Assembly: GCA_037446115.1 (NCBI GenBank)
Contig: JBBIJF010000001.1
Span: 186,001 to 250,000, forward strand
Origin: JANWXD01 sp037446115
GTDB taxonomy: Bacteria; Acidobacteriota; Terriglobia; Bryobacterales; Bryobacteraceae
Reading direction: 5' to 3'
DNA length: 64,000 nt
The translations under genes and the position numbers were made by a program. Under the pieces are notes generated by a model that saw nothing but the letters and a program-made list of their open reading frames with translations, made no database searches and was not told where the DNA came from. Positions 33,132-41,136 of the stretch are shown in pieces. The first letter of the stretch is position 1. The number at the start of each line of letters is the position of its first letter.

Positions 33132-33485
33132 TCACTCCTTCAATTCGATCACCAGAGTCCGGTACGGCTTCGACCCCACGTTCACCAGCTCCGGAGCCAC
33201 TTCGCCGCGGCCGTGCCAGATCACCTCGCCCGCCTTCCGCTCCCGCACCGCCTTCTCCCCGGTCTCCGGGTCCGTGCGCTCGTAGCGGCAGTCGTCCAGA
33301 AACACGATGATCTGATCGTGCGCCCGCACGTGCCGCGGGCGAGCGGCGCCGGGAAGATGCGTGACCTCCATCACCCGGACACGCCCGTTCTCCAGCCGCA
33401 TTGCTTGCGGCAACGCCTGCGCCGCCGCCTCGGCGAACGCCAGCAGCCCGCACAAACCCATCACGCTTGCTTGCAGTCTCTTCAT
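33132..33485 (-). CDS. Small exported cupin-like protein
   Basis: 117 residues from the ATG at 33485, overlapping the MFS gene stop by 4 bp (ATGA). The start MKRLQASVMGLCGLLAFAEAAAQA is a signal peptide. The body (about 28-117) has the beta-strand pattern of a single cupin domain (MRLENGRVRVMEVTHLPG, KAGEVIWHGRGEVAPELVNVG, YRTLVIELKE) with few metal-binding His residues. Function is not recognised. Coupling to a transporter and a dehydrogenase suggests a shared small-molecule pathway. Confidence 0.75.
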   Translation of the reverse strand: MKRLQASVMGLCGLLAFAEAAAQALPQAMRLENGRVRVMEVTHLPGAARPRHVRAHDQIIVFLDDCRYERTDPETGEKAVRERKAGEVIWHGRGEVAPELVNVGSKPYRTLVIELKE

Positions 33486-34747
33486 CGCAGCTCCACCCTC
33501 TCGGAAACCAGCCAGAGATAGGAAACGATCCCGCCGGCCAGAATCAGGCCCGTCAGTCCCAGCGCCAGCGCAAAGGAACCGGTGGCATGCGCGATGTAGC
33601 CGGTCACCATCGGCGCCAGGACACCCCCCAGGTTGCCGCCGAAATTCTGAATCCCGGAAACTGTGCCCACGATGTTTTTGCCGCACATGGCCTGCGTCAG
33701 AGTCCAGGTGTTGGGCGAGCATAAACCCAGGCCGCACAGCGAACCGCCGAGCAGCCACACCGCGGTCATCTTGTCCTCCACCAGACCGGCAGGAACGATC
33801 AGACAGGCGACCGCCAGGCCGGCGGTGATGAAGCCCTTACGGACGGCCACCTCCGCCCAACCCCGGCGGATCATCCAGTCGCTGGCCACGCCCGCCAGCA
33901 CGATCACTGCCGACATGATTACGAACGGGATCGAGCTGTAGAGTCCCATCTCCGCGCTCGAAAACTTGCGCTCCACCACCAGATAGCCCGGCAACCATGT
34001 GACGAAGAGGAACCAGGTGTAATCGAAGGCGAAAAAGCCGAGGAAAATGCCGAGCACCGTCCTGCGTCCCAGCAGCGCCCACCCCTCCGTGAACGAAGCC
34101 GTGCGCGCCCTCGGCCCGGCCGCCGGGGCCGCACCCTTGGAATCCCACCGCCGCAAAAACAGCCACCACGGCGCCAGCCAGAGCATGGGAATCAAGCCGG
34201 CCGCCAGAAAGAATGCCTTCCAGCCGTGCGCCGCCAGAACAAAACCGCCCGCCGCCGCGATCAGCGCCTGCCCCAGTCGCACACCCATCAAATACAGGCC
34301 GGTCACCGTGCCGCGCTCCCGCTCCGGGAACCAGTTGGCCACGGCGCGGGCACTGGCAGGAAAGGCCGCCGACTGGCCCACTCCCAGCAACACGCGCACC
34401 AGGATCAGATGCCCCAGGCTTGCCGCGTAGGCCGTCGCCGCCGAGGCCAGCGACCAGAACGCGTAGCCCAGAGCGTACGCCCGGCGCACGCCGAAACGGT
34501 CCACGAACCACCCCGCCGGCACCTGCATCAGCGAGTACGACCAGAAAAACGCCGACAGCAGCACCCCCATCGTGGCCCGCGACAGCCCCAGTTCCTGCAT
34601 CATGAACGGCGCCGCCACCGACAGCGCCCCGCGCTGCGCGTAACAAAAGATCGTGGCCGCCACGAGCAGCGCCGCCAGCGCCCATCGCTGCGGAGATTCT
34701 CGCAGCCCGAGCCGGGGTCGTTCCTCGACAAACGCCGTGCCTTGCAT
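33482..34747 (-). CDS. MFS transporter, anion:cation symporter-like
   Basis: 421 residues from the ATG at 34747; an ATG at 34837 would add a 30-residue non-conserved extension. Twelve hydrophobic segments are visible. The first ends YAQRGALSVAAPFMMQELGLS, and the loop GWFVDRFGVRRAYALGYAFWSLAS is typical of the ACS family (hexuronate, galactonate and similar acids). The R-Q-motif region ARAVANWFPERERGTVTGLYLMGVRLGQA is also present. It likely imports an organic acid by proton symport. The cupin-like and dehydrogenase genes downstream form an apparent operon. Confidence 0.88.
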   Translation of the reverse strand: MQGTAFVEERPRLGLRESPQRWALAALLVAATIFCYAQRGALSVAAPFMMQELGLSRATMGVLLSAFFWSYSLMQVPAGWFVDRFGVRRAYALGYAFWSLASAATAYAASLGHLILVRVLLGVGQSAAFPASARAVANWFPERERGTVTGLYLMGVRLGQALIAAAGGFVLAAHGWKAFFLAAGLIPMLWLAPWWLFLRRWDSKGAAPAAGPRARTASFTEGWALLGRRTVLGIFLGFFAFDYTWFLFVTWLPGYLVVERKFSSAEMGLYSSIPFVIMSAVIVLAGVASDWMIRRGWAEVAVRKGFITAGLAVACLIVPAGLVEDKMTAVWLLGGSLCGLGLCSPNTWTLTQAMCGKNIVGTVSGIQNFGGNLGGVLAPMVTGYIAHATGSFALALGLTGLILAGGIVSYLWLVSERVELR

Positions 34748-34823
34748 CGCCACGCCGCGCTCCCCGCCGGGGAGCGTGCGAACAACATAGCACACCGCGA
34801 ACCCGCTCCAGCCCAGGGTTTCT

Positions 34824-34852
34824 TGCAGCTTTCGCATCCGGCTGGCACAATA
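34824..34852 (+). promoter_or_regulatory. Possible glgC promoter
   Basis: TTGCAG (34824-34829), 17 bp, CACAAT (34847-34852). The leader would be about 40 nt and includes the GGGGGG ribosome site before the ATG at 34900. Similar TTGnnn plus (C/T)ACAAT pairs precede the receptor at 16019 and the NCS2 gene at 52477. Confidence 0.45.
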
Positions 34853-34899
34853 ATGGGGCTTGATGTCGGAGGCATATTCCGGTTCCGGGGGGTTCCACC

Positions 34900-36156
34900 A
34901 TGCAACAGCTGAGGGTCCTCGCCTTTGTGCTGGCCGGGGGAAAGGGCACGCGGCTTTATCCGCTCACCCGCGAGCGGGCCAAGCCGGCGGTTCCCTTCGG
35001 AGGCAAGTACCGGATTATTGACTTCGTCCTCAGCAACCTGATCAACTCCGGCATCTACTCCATCTACGTGCTGATCCAGTTCAAGAGCCAGTCGCTGCTG
35101 CAACATCTGCGGGACGGCTGGCAGTTCAGCGGCCTGCTCACCGACCACTTCATCATCCCGGTGCCGGCCCAGATGCGGGCCGCCGACGAGGCCTGGTATC
35201 GCGGCACCGCCGATGCCATTTACCAGAACCTCAACCTCATCGAGCAGGCCCATCCCGACTTGGTGGTGATCTTCGGCGCCGACCACATCTACCGCATGAA
35301 CATCCGCGCCATGATCGAGTACCACTGCGACAAGCGCGCCGAGGTCACGGTCGCCGCGATCCCGGTCGAGCGCCGCTATTCGGCCGACTTCGGCGTCATC
35401 GAGGCCGCCCCTGACGGGCGCATCGTGGGCTTCCACGAAAAGCAGCCTGGCGCTCCCACCATCCCCGGCGACCCCGAGCGGGTCTACGCCTCGATGGGCA
35501 ACTACATCTTCAACGCCGACCGCCTCATCGAGGAACTGTGTCGCGACGCCGAAAACGAGGAAAGCTCCCATGATTTCGGCCGCGACATCCTCCCCTCCCT
35601 TGTGGGAAGAGCCGCGATGTTCGCCTACAACTTCCAGACCAACCGCATCCCCGGAGATCCGCCCGAAGTCGAGCCCTACTGGCGGGACGTCGGGACGATT
35701 GATGCCTACTACGAGGCGGCCATGGATCTGCGCGCCGTCGTGCCCGCCCTGAATCTCTACAACCGGCGCTGGCCGCTGCGCACCGCCAGCTACCCGGATC
35801 CGCCCGCCAAGTTCGCCTTCGACGAGGAAGGCCGCCGCGGAGAAGCCATTGATTCCATCGTCTCGGAAGGCTGCATCCTCTCCGGCGGACTGGTCCGCCG
35901 CTGCGTGCTCGGCCGCTACGTCCGCGTCCACGCCGGAGCCGTCGTCGAGGATTCGGTCCTGTTCGACAACTGCGACATCGGCCGCCGCTGCCGCATCCGC
36001 CGCGCCATCTTCGACAAGAATGTCACCGTCCCTCCGGATACGGTCATCGGCTACGACCTCGAGGAGGACCGCAAGAAATACCACGTCACCGAAAGCGGCA
36101 TCGTCGTAGTCGGCGGCCCGCGCACCCCCGTGGAAATCGCCAGCGTGCTGGTGTAG
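34900..36156 (+). CDS. glgC: Glucose-1-phosphate adenylyltransferase
   Basis: 418 residues. The nucleotidyltransferase domain has FVLAGGKGTRLYPLT and RAKPAVPFGGKYRIIDFVLSN at the N-terminus, the ADP-glucose-pyrophosphorylase motif VVIFGADHIYRM with catalytic Asp, and YWRDVGTIDAYYEA. A left-handed beta-helix domain (about 290-400) follows. It makes ADP-glucose for glycogen. The last 25 or so residues (VVGGPRTPVEIASVLV) differ from the usual short ending; this stretch encodes the first copy of the direct repeat that flanks the EVE gene. No glgA, glgB or glgP is adjacent. Confidence 0.96.
   Translation: MQQLRVLAFVLAGGKGTRLYPLTRERAKPAVPFGGKYRIIDFVLSNLINSGIYSIYVLIQFKSQSLLQHLRDGWQFSGLLTDHFIIPVPAQMRAADEAWYRGTADAIYQNLNLIEQAHPDLVVIFGADHIYRMNIRAMIEYHCDKRAEVTVAAIPVERRYSADFGVIEAAPDGRIVGFHEKQPGAPTIPGDPERVYASMGNYIFNADRLIEELCRDAENEESSHDFGRDILPSLVGRAAMFAYNFQTNRIPGDPPEVEPYWRDVGTIDAYYEAAMDLRAVVPALNLYNRRWPLRTASYPDPPAKFAFDEEGRRGEAIDSIVSEGCILSGGLVRRCVLGRYVRVHAGAVVEDSVLFDNCDIGRRCRIRRAIFDKNVTVPPDTVIGYDLEEDRKKYHVTESGIVVVGGPRTPVEIASVLV
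36101..36129. repeat. Direct repeat flanking the EVE-nuclease gene, left copy
   Basis: Within the 3' end of glgC. Bases 36107-36129 are identical over 23 bp to 37388-37410, and with 5' extension 28 of 29 bases match (36101-36129 against 37382-37410). It is in the glgC coding frame (VVGGPRTP). Repeat-to-repeat distance is 1281 bp. Confidence 0.85.
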
Positions 36157-36273
36157 AGACACCCAAAGGTGCCGACGGAGCGGCGCTCGCGAGGCAGCCT
36201 GGACCGTTGTCGTCGAGCTTTCGTCTCGTAGTAATATGGCTATAACGACTCCAAAGCTGTCGCGAGAGCGAAG

Positions 36274-37362
36274 ATGCCCTATTGGATCCAGCATTTCTCA
36301 CCGCACACCTACGACGTCTTTACCCGCTCCGACCGAGCCATCACCGGGTCCCGTAAGCGTTTTCTCCGAAAGGCCCAGGCTGTCAAGCCAGGAGATCTGA
36401 TGCTCTGCTACCTCACTCAGATTTCTCGCTGGGTAGGGCTGCTGGAGGTGCTTGAAGGGCCCTATGTGGACGCCACACCGATTTTCTACCCGGCAGACGA
36501 CCCCTACGTGGTCCGATTTCGCGTACGCGCGTTGGTGTGGTTGCCTCCAGACCAAGGAATCCCGATGTATGAGGATGCCGTCTGGAGCAGTCTTTCCTTT
36601 ACGCGCAACACGCCCAAGGGCCGCGGATATTGGCAGGGCAAGATCCGCACCAGCCTCGGGCGGCTCGACGATGGAGACGGCGCGGTTCTCGCCGGGCTTC
36701 TTCAGGAGCAGATGGCCGCCGGCAAGATCTATCCTCTGGAGCAACACGAGCGCAGGAAACTAGCCTCTGTGCACGCCCTGGAACGGCAGGCCACTCCAAC
36801 CGCTCCGCCGGAAACCTTCCAAACGCAGACGCAGGCATCCGAACCGGGCGACGTCCGGGACTCTGTGAGGATGCAGGCTCTCCTTTCCAAAATCGGAGCC
36901 GAAATGGGCATGCAGGTCTGGATCCCACGCGCGGACCGCCCCCGTGTGCTCCCCCACTGGGAGGGGGACCATTCGAAACTTCTTGACAGGCTTCCTTTCA
37001 ATTACGGGAACCCCACCCAGGGAATCATCGAAAACATAGACGTGCTGTGGATCCGGGGTTATGCCATCCAGCGCGCCTTCGAGGTCGAGCACACGACTTC
37101 GGTCTATTCGGGCATTCTCCGCATGGCGGACCTTCTTGCCTTGCAGCCGAATATCGACATCCGTCTCCACGTCGTCGCTCCAGGCTCACGGCGCAGTAAG
37201 GTCTTAGACGAACTTCGCCGCCCGGCTTTTCAGTCCCTCGGAATTCGCAATAAGTGCACGTATCTGTCCTACGAGAGCGTACAGGAGCTGAGCGACAACC
37301 CCGGCCTGCCCCATCTCAAGGAGAGCGTCCTCGAGGAGTACGAAGAAGCGGCAGATGACTGA
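36274..37362 (+). CDS. EVE-domain protein with PD-(D/E)XK-like nuclease C-terminus
   Basis: 362 residues. Residues 1 to about 155 resemble an EVE domain (PUA-like fold): MPYWIQHFSPHTYDVFTRS, VKPGDLMLCYLTQISRWVGLLEV and PYVVRFRVRALVWL. EVE and related YTH domains bind modified bases. After a Pro/Gln-rich linker (about 172-192), residues about 200-345 resemble a restriction-endonuclease-like fold: a conserved Glu210, Asp256 in ENIDVLW and Glu270/Glu272 in AFEVEHTTS, then RLHVVAP. No lysine closes the motif, so the catalytic assignment is tentative. The gene lies between the two copies of the direct repeat and has less GC-biased codons than its neighbours, both signs of acquisition. A modification-dependent restriction role is inference. 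Confidence 0.75.
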   Translation: MPYWIQHFSPHTYDVFTRSDRAITGSRKRFLRKAQAVKPGDLMLCYLTQISRWVGLLEVLEGPYVDATPIFYPADDPYVVRFRVRALVWLPPDQGIPMYEDAVWSSLSFTRNTPKGRGYWQGKIRTSLGRLDDGDGAVLAGLLQEQMAAGKIYPLEQHERRKLASVHALERQATPTAPPETFQTQTQASEPGDVRDSVRMQALLSKIGAEMGMQVWIPRADRPRVLPHWEGDHSKLLDRLPFNYGNPTQGIIENIDVLWIRGYAIQRAFEVEHTTSVYSGILRMADLLALQPNIDIRLHVVAPGSRRSKVLDELRRPAFQSLGIRNKCTYLSYESVQELSDNPGLPHLKESVLEEYEEAADD

Positions 37363-37381
37363 TCGTAGGAGCGCGCTGTGG

Positions 37382-37410
37382 TCGTCCTAGTCGGCGGCCC
37401 GCGCACCCCC
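37382..37410. repeat. Direct repeat flanking the EVE-nuclease gene, right copy
   Basis: Twenty bases after the EVE gene stop. It matches 36101-36129 with one mismatch; bases 37388-37410 are a perfect 23-bp copy. Here it is not part of a complete gene, although the local frame still reads VVLVGGPRTP like the glgC tail, so it looks like a leftover 3' fragment of glgC. Confidence 0.85.
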
Positions 37411-37468
37411 ACGCGGGCGCACAGCAGGCAAGCCGCGGCGGTGTCGCGGTACGCGCTACACTGAAAAC

Positions 37469-37876
37469 ATGATGCGCTTGCTCATCTGGCTGGCCGCGGC
37501 CGCCGTCGTGGCCGCGGCCCCGGAAAAAGCCGCCCCGAAGAAACTGACCCCCGAAGAGGTCAAAGAATACCTCGACTCCGGCAAGGTCTTTTTCCTGGAT
37601 GTGCGCGAGCCCGAGGAGGTCCGCACCCTGGGCACCCTGCCCGGCTACGTCAACATCCCGGTGAGCGAGCTCGAAAAGCGGCTCCGGGAAGTCCCCAAAG
37701 ACAAGCTCATCATCACGGCTTGAAACCGCGGTTCGCGCGCCGCGCGTGCCGCGGCCCTGTTGAGCGAAAAAGGATACAAGGTGCTCGGCAGCTGCGCCCT
37801 GGCCGAATGGAAGGACAAGGGCTTCCAGGTGGTCTACCCGGACACGAAGTCCCGCCGGGCCGGCCCGAAACCTTAG
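37469..37876 (+). CDS. Secreted rhodanese with TGA at the catalytic Cys position (candidate selenoprotein)
   Basis: Reading through one TGA (37721-37723, codon 85) gives 135 residues. A signal peptide (MMRLLIWLAAAAVVAAAPEKA) is followed by a single rhodanese domain: LTPEEVKEYLDSGKVFFLDV, REPEEVRTLGTLPGYVNIPV, then KLIITA-U-NRGSRAARAAALLSEKGYKV and LAEWKDKGF. In rhodaneses the residue before NRGSRA is the sulfur-carrying Cys of the active loop, so TGA (one base from TGC/TGT) falls exactly there. A SECIS-like hairpin follows at once (37726-37754). A second Cys109 lies in LGSCALAEW. It would transfer sulfur or selenium in the periplasm. Alternative: a nonsense mutation leaving an 84-residue fragment. 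selA, selB and selC are not in this window. Confidence 0.7.
37726..37754 (+). promoter_or_regulatory. Candidate bacterial SECIS hairpin
   Basis: Two nucleotides after the TGA: CCGCGG (37726-37731) pairs with CCGCGG (37749-37754); after a symmetric TT/TG internal loop CGCGC (37734-37738) pairs with GCGCG (37742-37746), capped by the loop GCC (37739-37741). The apical loop begins with G, 16 nt from the TGA, which is within the 16-37 nt and loop-G rules for bacterial SECIS elements. The high GC content makes chance hairpins common, so this supports but does not prove Sec insertion. Confidence 0.6.
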
Positions 37877-37937
37877 CTCCGCCTGCGCCCGCCTGTGGTA
37901 TATTTCTTAGTGGCGCATCGACCGCGCTCCTGCTCCG

Positions 37938-38013
<76 letters not shown>

Positions 38014-38082
38014 CCGCAAAATCCCGCGCGCAAGGCGGATCTTGATCCCGCGGATGCAGCATGAGCCGGGCCGGCCCGCGCC

Positions 38083-39243
38083 TCAGTCCAGCCGCTTGTG
38101 GAACCGCAACACGCTCACCGTCAGAATCCCGAGACCCAGCGCCGCCAGAGCCGCCATCTGCGGCCACAGCGCCTCCAGCCCCGTCCCCTTCAAAAACACC
38201 CCCCGCACGATCTCCAGAAAATAACGCACCGGGTTCAGATACGTGACATACTGCACCGGCTCCGGCATGTTCCGCACCGGAAACGTGAATCCGCTCAACA
38301 TGAAGGCCGGCGTGAAGAAAAAGAACGAGGAGATCATCGCCTGCTGCTGCGTTTCCGAGATCGTCGAAATCAGCAGGCCCATGCCGAGCGTCGTCAGCAG
38401 AAACAGCACCGCCCCTGCCAGCAGCACGGCACCGCTGCCCCGGAACGGCACGCGGAAAATCACCAGAGCCGCCCCGCTCACCAGAAACACGTCCGCTATG
38501 CCCACCAGCGCGAACGGCAGCGTCTTGCCCGCCATCAACTCCGCAGGACGAATCGGCGTTACCATCAGCTGCTCCATCGTGCCGATCTCTTTCTCCCGCA
38601 CAATCGCCATGGCCGTGAGCATCAGCGTCACCAGCGTGATGATGTTCACCACGACCCCCGGCACGAAATAGTTCCGGCTCAGCAGATCTTCGTTGAACCA
38701 GACCCGCGGCCGGCGCTCCAGCGCCGGCACATTCAGAGTCACGGGACCACCCGCGGCCGCCGTGCGGCCCACCAGCCGCGATTCCTGCTGCGCGCGCAAC
38801 ACGTCCCGCCCGAAGCCCGCAATCACGCGCGCCGCGTAACTGGCCACCACGGCCGCCGTGTTGGAATTGCTCCCGTCCACCAGCACCTGAACGGAAGCCG
38901 TCCGGCCCCGGGCCAGATCCCGGGCGAACCCCGGAGGCACGCGCACCACCGCCATGACCGTGCCGCGGTCCAGCAGATCCCGCTCCTGATCTTCCGTTGC
39001 CGCCGCGGCGGCGATTTCGAAATACGGCGAGCCCGCAAACGCCGCACGCAGCTCCCGGCTGGCCGGCGTGCGGTCCTGGTCCATCCAGCCGATGCGCGCC
39101 TGCCGGACGTCCAGGTTCACGGCATAGCCGAACAGCACCAGCTGCACCAGCGGCGGCAGAAACAGCACCGTGCGCATGCGCGGATCGCGCAACGTTTGCC
39201 GGAATTCTTTCCGGATGATCTCGGCCACACGCTGCCAGTTCAT
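38083..39243 (-). CDS. ABC-2 type permease (YbhR-like)
   Basis: 386 residues. An N-terminal helix (VLFLPPLVQLVLFGYAVNLDV), a large periplasmic region (about 45-175) and five further membrane segments ending near 375 match the YbhS/YbhR type ABC-2 permease, with MAIVREKEIGTMEQLMVTPIRPAELMAGK as the usual cytoplasmic coupling segment. Last gene of a seven-gene minus-strand operon (TetR to permease). It starts 1 bp after the preceding permease stop. In E. coli YbhFSR exports drugs or cations; the substrate here is unknown. Confidence 0.9.
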   Translation of the reverse strand: MNWQRVAEIIRKEFRQTLRDPRMRTVLFLPPLVQLVLFGYAVNLDVRQARIGWMDQDRTPASRELRAAFAGSPYFEIAAAAATEDQERDLLDRGTVMAVVRVPPGFARDLARGRTASVQVLVDGSNSNTAAVVASYAARVIAGFGRDVLRAQQESRLVGRTAAAGGPVTLNVPALERRPRVWFNEDLLSRNYFVPGVVVNIITLVTLMLTAMAIVREKEIGTMEQLMVTPIRPAELMAGKTLPFALVGIADVFLVSGAALVIFRVPFRGSGAVLLAGAVLFLLTTLGMGLLISTISETQQQAMISSFFFFTPAFMLSGFTFPVRNMPEPVQYVTYLNPVRYFLEIVRGVFLKGTGLEALWPQMAALAALGLGILTVSVLRFHKRLD

Positions 39244-39244
39244 C

Positions 39245-40390
39245 TCAAGCCAGCTTCCGCCCCACTTTCCGCACCGCCAGCAGAAACACCACCGCCGCGT
39301 AAACCGCCAGTAACGCGATTTCGCCCCACAACACCGCCAGACCCGTCCCCTTCAGAAACAGTCCTTTGAGAATCGCCACAAAGTAGCGCGACGGAAACAG
39401 GTACGTCACCCCCTGGATCACCACCGGCATGTTTTCGATGGCGAAGATGAACCCGGACAGCAGGAATGCCGGCAGAAAGGACGTCAGCATGCCCATCTGG
39501 TAGGCCAGCACCTGCGAGCGCGCCGCGGCCGACAGGAAGATTCCCCAGAACAGCGCCCCGACGAGAAAAACGCACCCCGAAGCAAACACGAGCAGCGGGT
39601 TTCCCCGCAACGGAACACCGAAAACCAGCACGCCGGCCCCGGCCGCAGTCACCATGTCCGCCAGTCCTAGCACAAAGTAGGCCGTCATCTTGCCGAGCAC
39701 CAGCTCCTGCGCGCGCAGCGGCGTGGCCAGCAACTGCTCCATCGAGCCCATTTCCCACTCGCGCGCAATCGTCAGGGAGGTCAGCAGCGCCGCGATGATC
39801 ATCAGGATCACCACGATCAGACCGGGGACGATGAAATTCCGCGATTTCAGCTCGGCGTTGTACCACACCCGGATCCGGGCTTCCACCGGATTCTCCAGCC
39901 GGCCTCCACCCCGGCGCTCCAGCCACCGTCGCCGCAGCTCAAAGGCATAGCTCTCCACCAGCGCGTCGGTATAGCCCAGCGCGATCGAAGCCGTGTTGGA
40001 GTCGCTCCCGTCAAAGAGGAGCTGGACCTCCGGGCGCCCGCCGCGCACTAACTCCCGGGAGAAATCCTGCGGAATGACGACGCTGAGCATGGCACGGTTC
40101 CGGTCCACCTGCCGCTCGAACGGCGCGTAGCCGGCGGCGCTGCCGAGCACCTGAAAGTACCGCGATCCGGAAAAGCGCTCGATCAGCTCCCGGCTCCCCG
40201 GGGTGCGGTCCCGGTCGTAGATCATCGTCGGGATGCGGTCCACGTCCAGCGTCAAGGCGTAGCCGAACAGCAGGAGCATCACCAGCGGGACCGCCAAGGC
40301 CATCCCCAGACTGCGGCGGTCGCGCAGCACATGCAGCGCCTCCTTGCGCGCCACGGCCGCCGTCCGCCGCCAGAATGCCCGCTGGCTCAC
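39245..40390 (-). CDS. ABC-2 type permease (YbhS-like)
   Basis: 381 residues from a GTG at 40390, overlapping the ATPase stop as GTGA (4 bp). The frame is open further upstream but only inside the ATPase gene. It is a paralogue of the following permease: first helix MALAVPLVMLLLFGYALTLDVDRI, periplasmic domain with YDRDRTPGSRELIERF, then TIAREWEMGSMEQLLATPLRAQELVLGK and five helices. The two permeases likely form a heterodimer driven by the two upstream ATPases. Confidence 0.9.
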   Translation of the reverse strand: MSQRAFWRRTAAVARKEALHVLRDRRSLGMALAVPLVMLLLFGYALTLDVDRIPTMIYDRDRTPGSRELIERFSGSRYFQVLGSAAGYAPFERQVDRNRAMLSVVIPQDFSRELVRGGRPEVQLLFDGSDSNTASIALGYTDALVESYAFELRRRWLERRGGGRLENPVEARIRVWYNAELKSRNFIVPGLIVVILMIIAALLTSLTIAREWEMGSMEQLLATPLRAQELVLGKMTAYFVLGLADMVTAAGAGVLVFGVPLRGNPLLVFASGCVFLVGALFWGIFLSAAARSQVLAYQMGMLTSFLPAFLLSGFIFAIENMPVVIQGVTYLFPSRYFVAILKGLFLKGTGLAVLWGEIALLAVYAAVVFLLAVRKVGRKLA

Positions 40391-41136
40391 CGCGCCGCAC
40401 TCTCCTCTCGTTCGATCGCCGCCAGAAACACATCCTCCATAGAACGTTTCCCGTACTCCTGCTTGAGCGCCCGCGGCGTGCCGAGAGCCACAATCCGGCC
40501 GCGGTGCATGAGCGCCAGCCGGTGGCAATATTCGGCTTCCTCCATGTAATGCGTGGTGACGAACACGGTGCGGCCTTCCCGGGAGAAGTGATGGATCAGA
40601 TCCCAGAAATCCCGGCGGGCCGCCGGATCCACCCCGGAAGTGGGCTCGTCCAGAAACAGGATGGGAGGTTCGTGGAGAAGGGCGCAGCCCAGGGCGAGCC
40701 GCTGCTTGAAGCCGCCCGCCAGCACGCGGGTCATCCTACGGCGATGCTCTCCGAGTCCGGCCATGGCCAGCGCGTACTCGATGCGCTGCCGCCGCCGTGC
40801 TCCCGTGACGCCGTAGATGCCGCCGAAGAACTCCAGATTCTCTTCGACCGTCAAATCGTCATACAGCGAAAACCGCTGCGACATGTAGCCGATGTTGCGG
40901 CGCACGCCCTCCGGATCGGCCGCCACGTCGAAGCCTGCCACCAGCGCGCGCCCTTCGGTAGGCCGCAGCAGGCCGCACAGAATCCGGATCGCGGTGGTCT
41001 TGCCCGCCCCGTTCGGCCCCAGAAAGCCGAAGATCTCGCCCCGCGCCACACGAAACGAAATCCCATCCACGGCCACGAAGTCACCGAAGCGCCGTACCAG
41101 CCCTTCGACTTCCACCGCCCATGCCGGAGGGCTCAT
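40387..41136 (-). CDS. ABC transporter ATPase (second NBD of the Ybh-like pump)
   Basis: 249 residues from the ATG at 41136, overlapping the previous ATPase stop by ATGA. Walker A GPNGAGKTT, Q-loop YMSQRFSLYDDLTV, signature LAGGFKQRLALG (A in place of the usual S) and Walker B ILFLDEPTSGVDP are present. In E. coli both nucleotide-binding domains are fused in YbhF; here they are separate genes. The upstream extension of the frame is rich in Arg and Gly and is not protein-like. Confidence 0.92.
   Translation of the reverse strand: MSPPAWAVEVEGLVRRFGDFVAVDGISFRVARGEIFGFLGPNGAGKTTAIRILCGLLRPTEGRALVAGFDVAADPEGVRRNIGYMSQRFSLYDDLTVEENLEFFGGIYGVTGARRRQRIEYALAMAGLGEHRRRMTRVLAGGFKQRLALGCALLHEPPILFLDEPTSGVDPAARRDFWDLIHHFSREGRTVFVTTHYMEEAEYCHRLALMHRGRIVALGTPRALKQEYGKRSMEDVFLAAIEREESAAR

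Noticed and set aside
34600..36294. 564-codon minus-strand open frame across glgC
   Set aside because: Antisense shadow of glgC; repetitive Val/Asp/Gly composition and no family resemblance.
37721..37723. Rhodanese broken by a frameshift
   Set aside because: No shift is needed: sequence on both sides of the TGA is in one frame and matches the domain, leaving Sec insertion or a nonsense mutation as the options.
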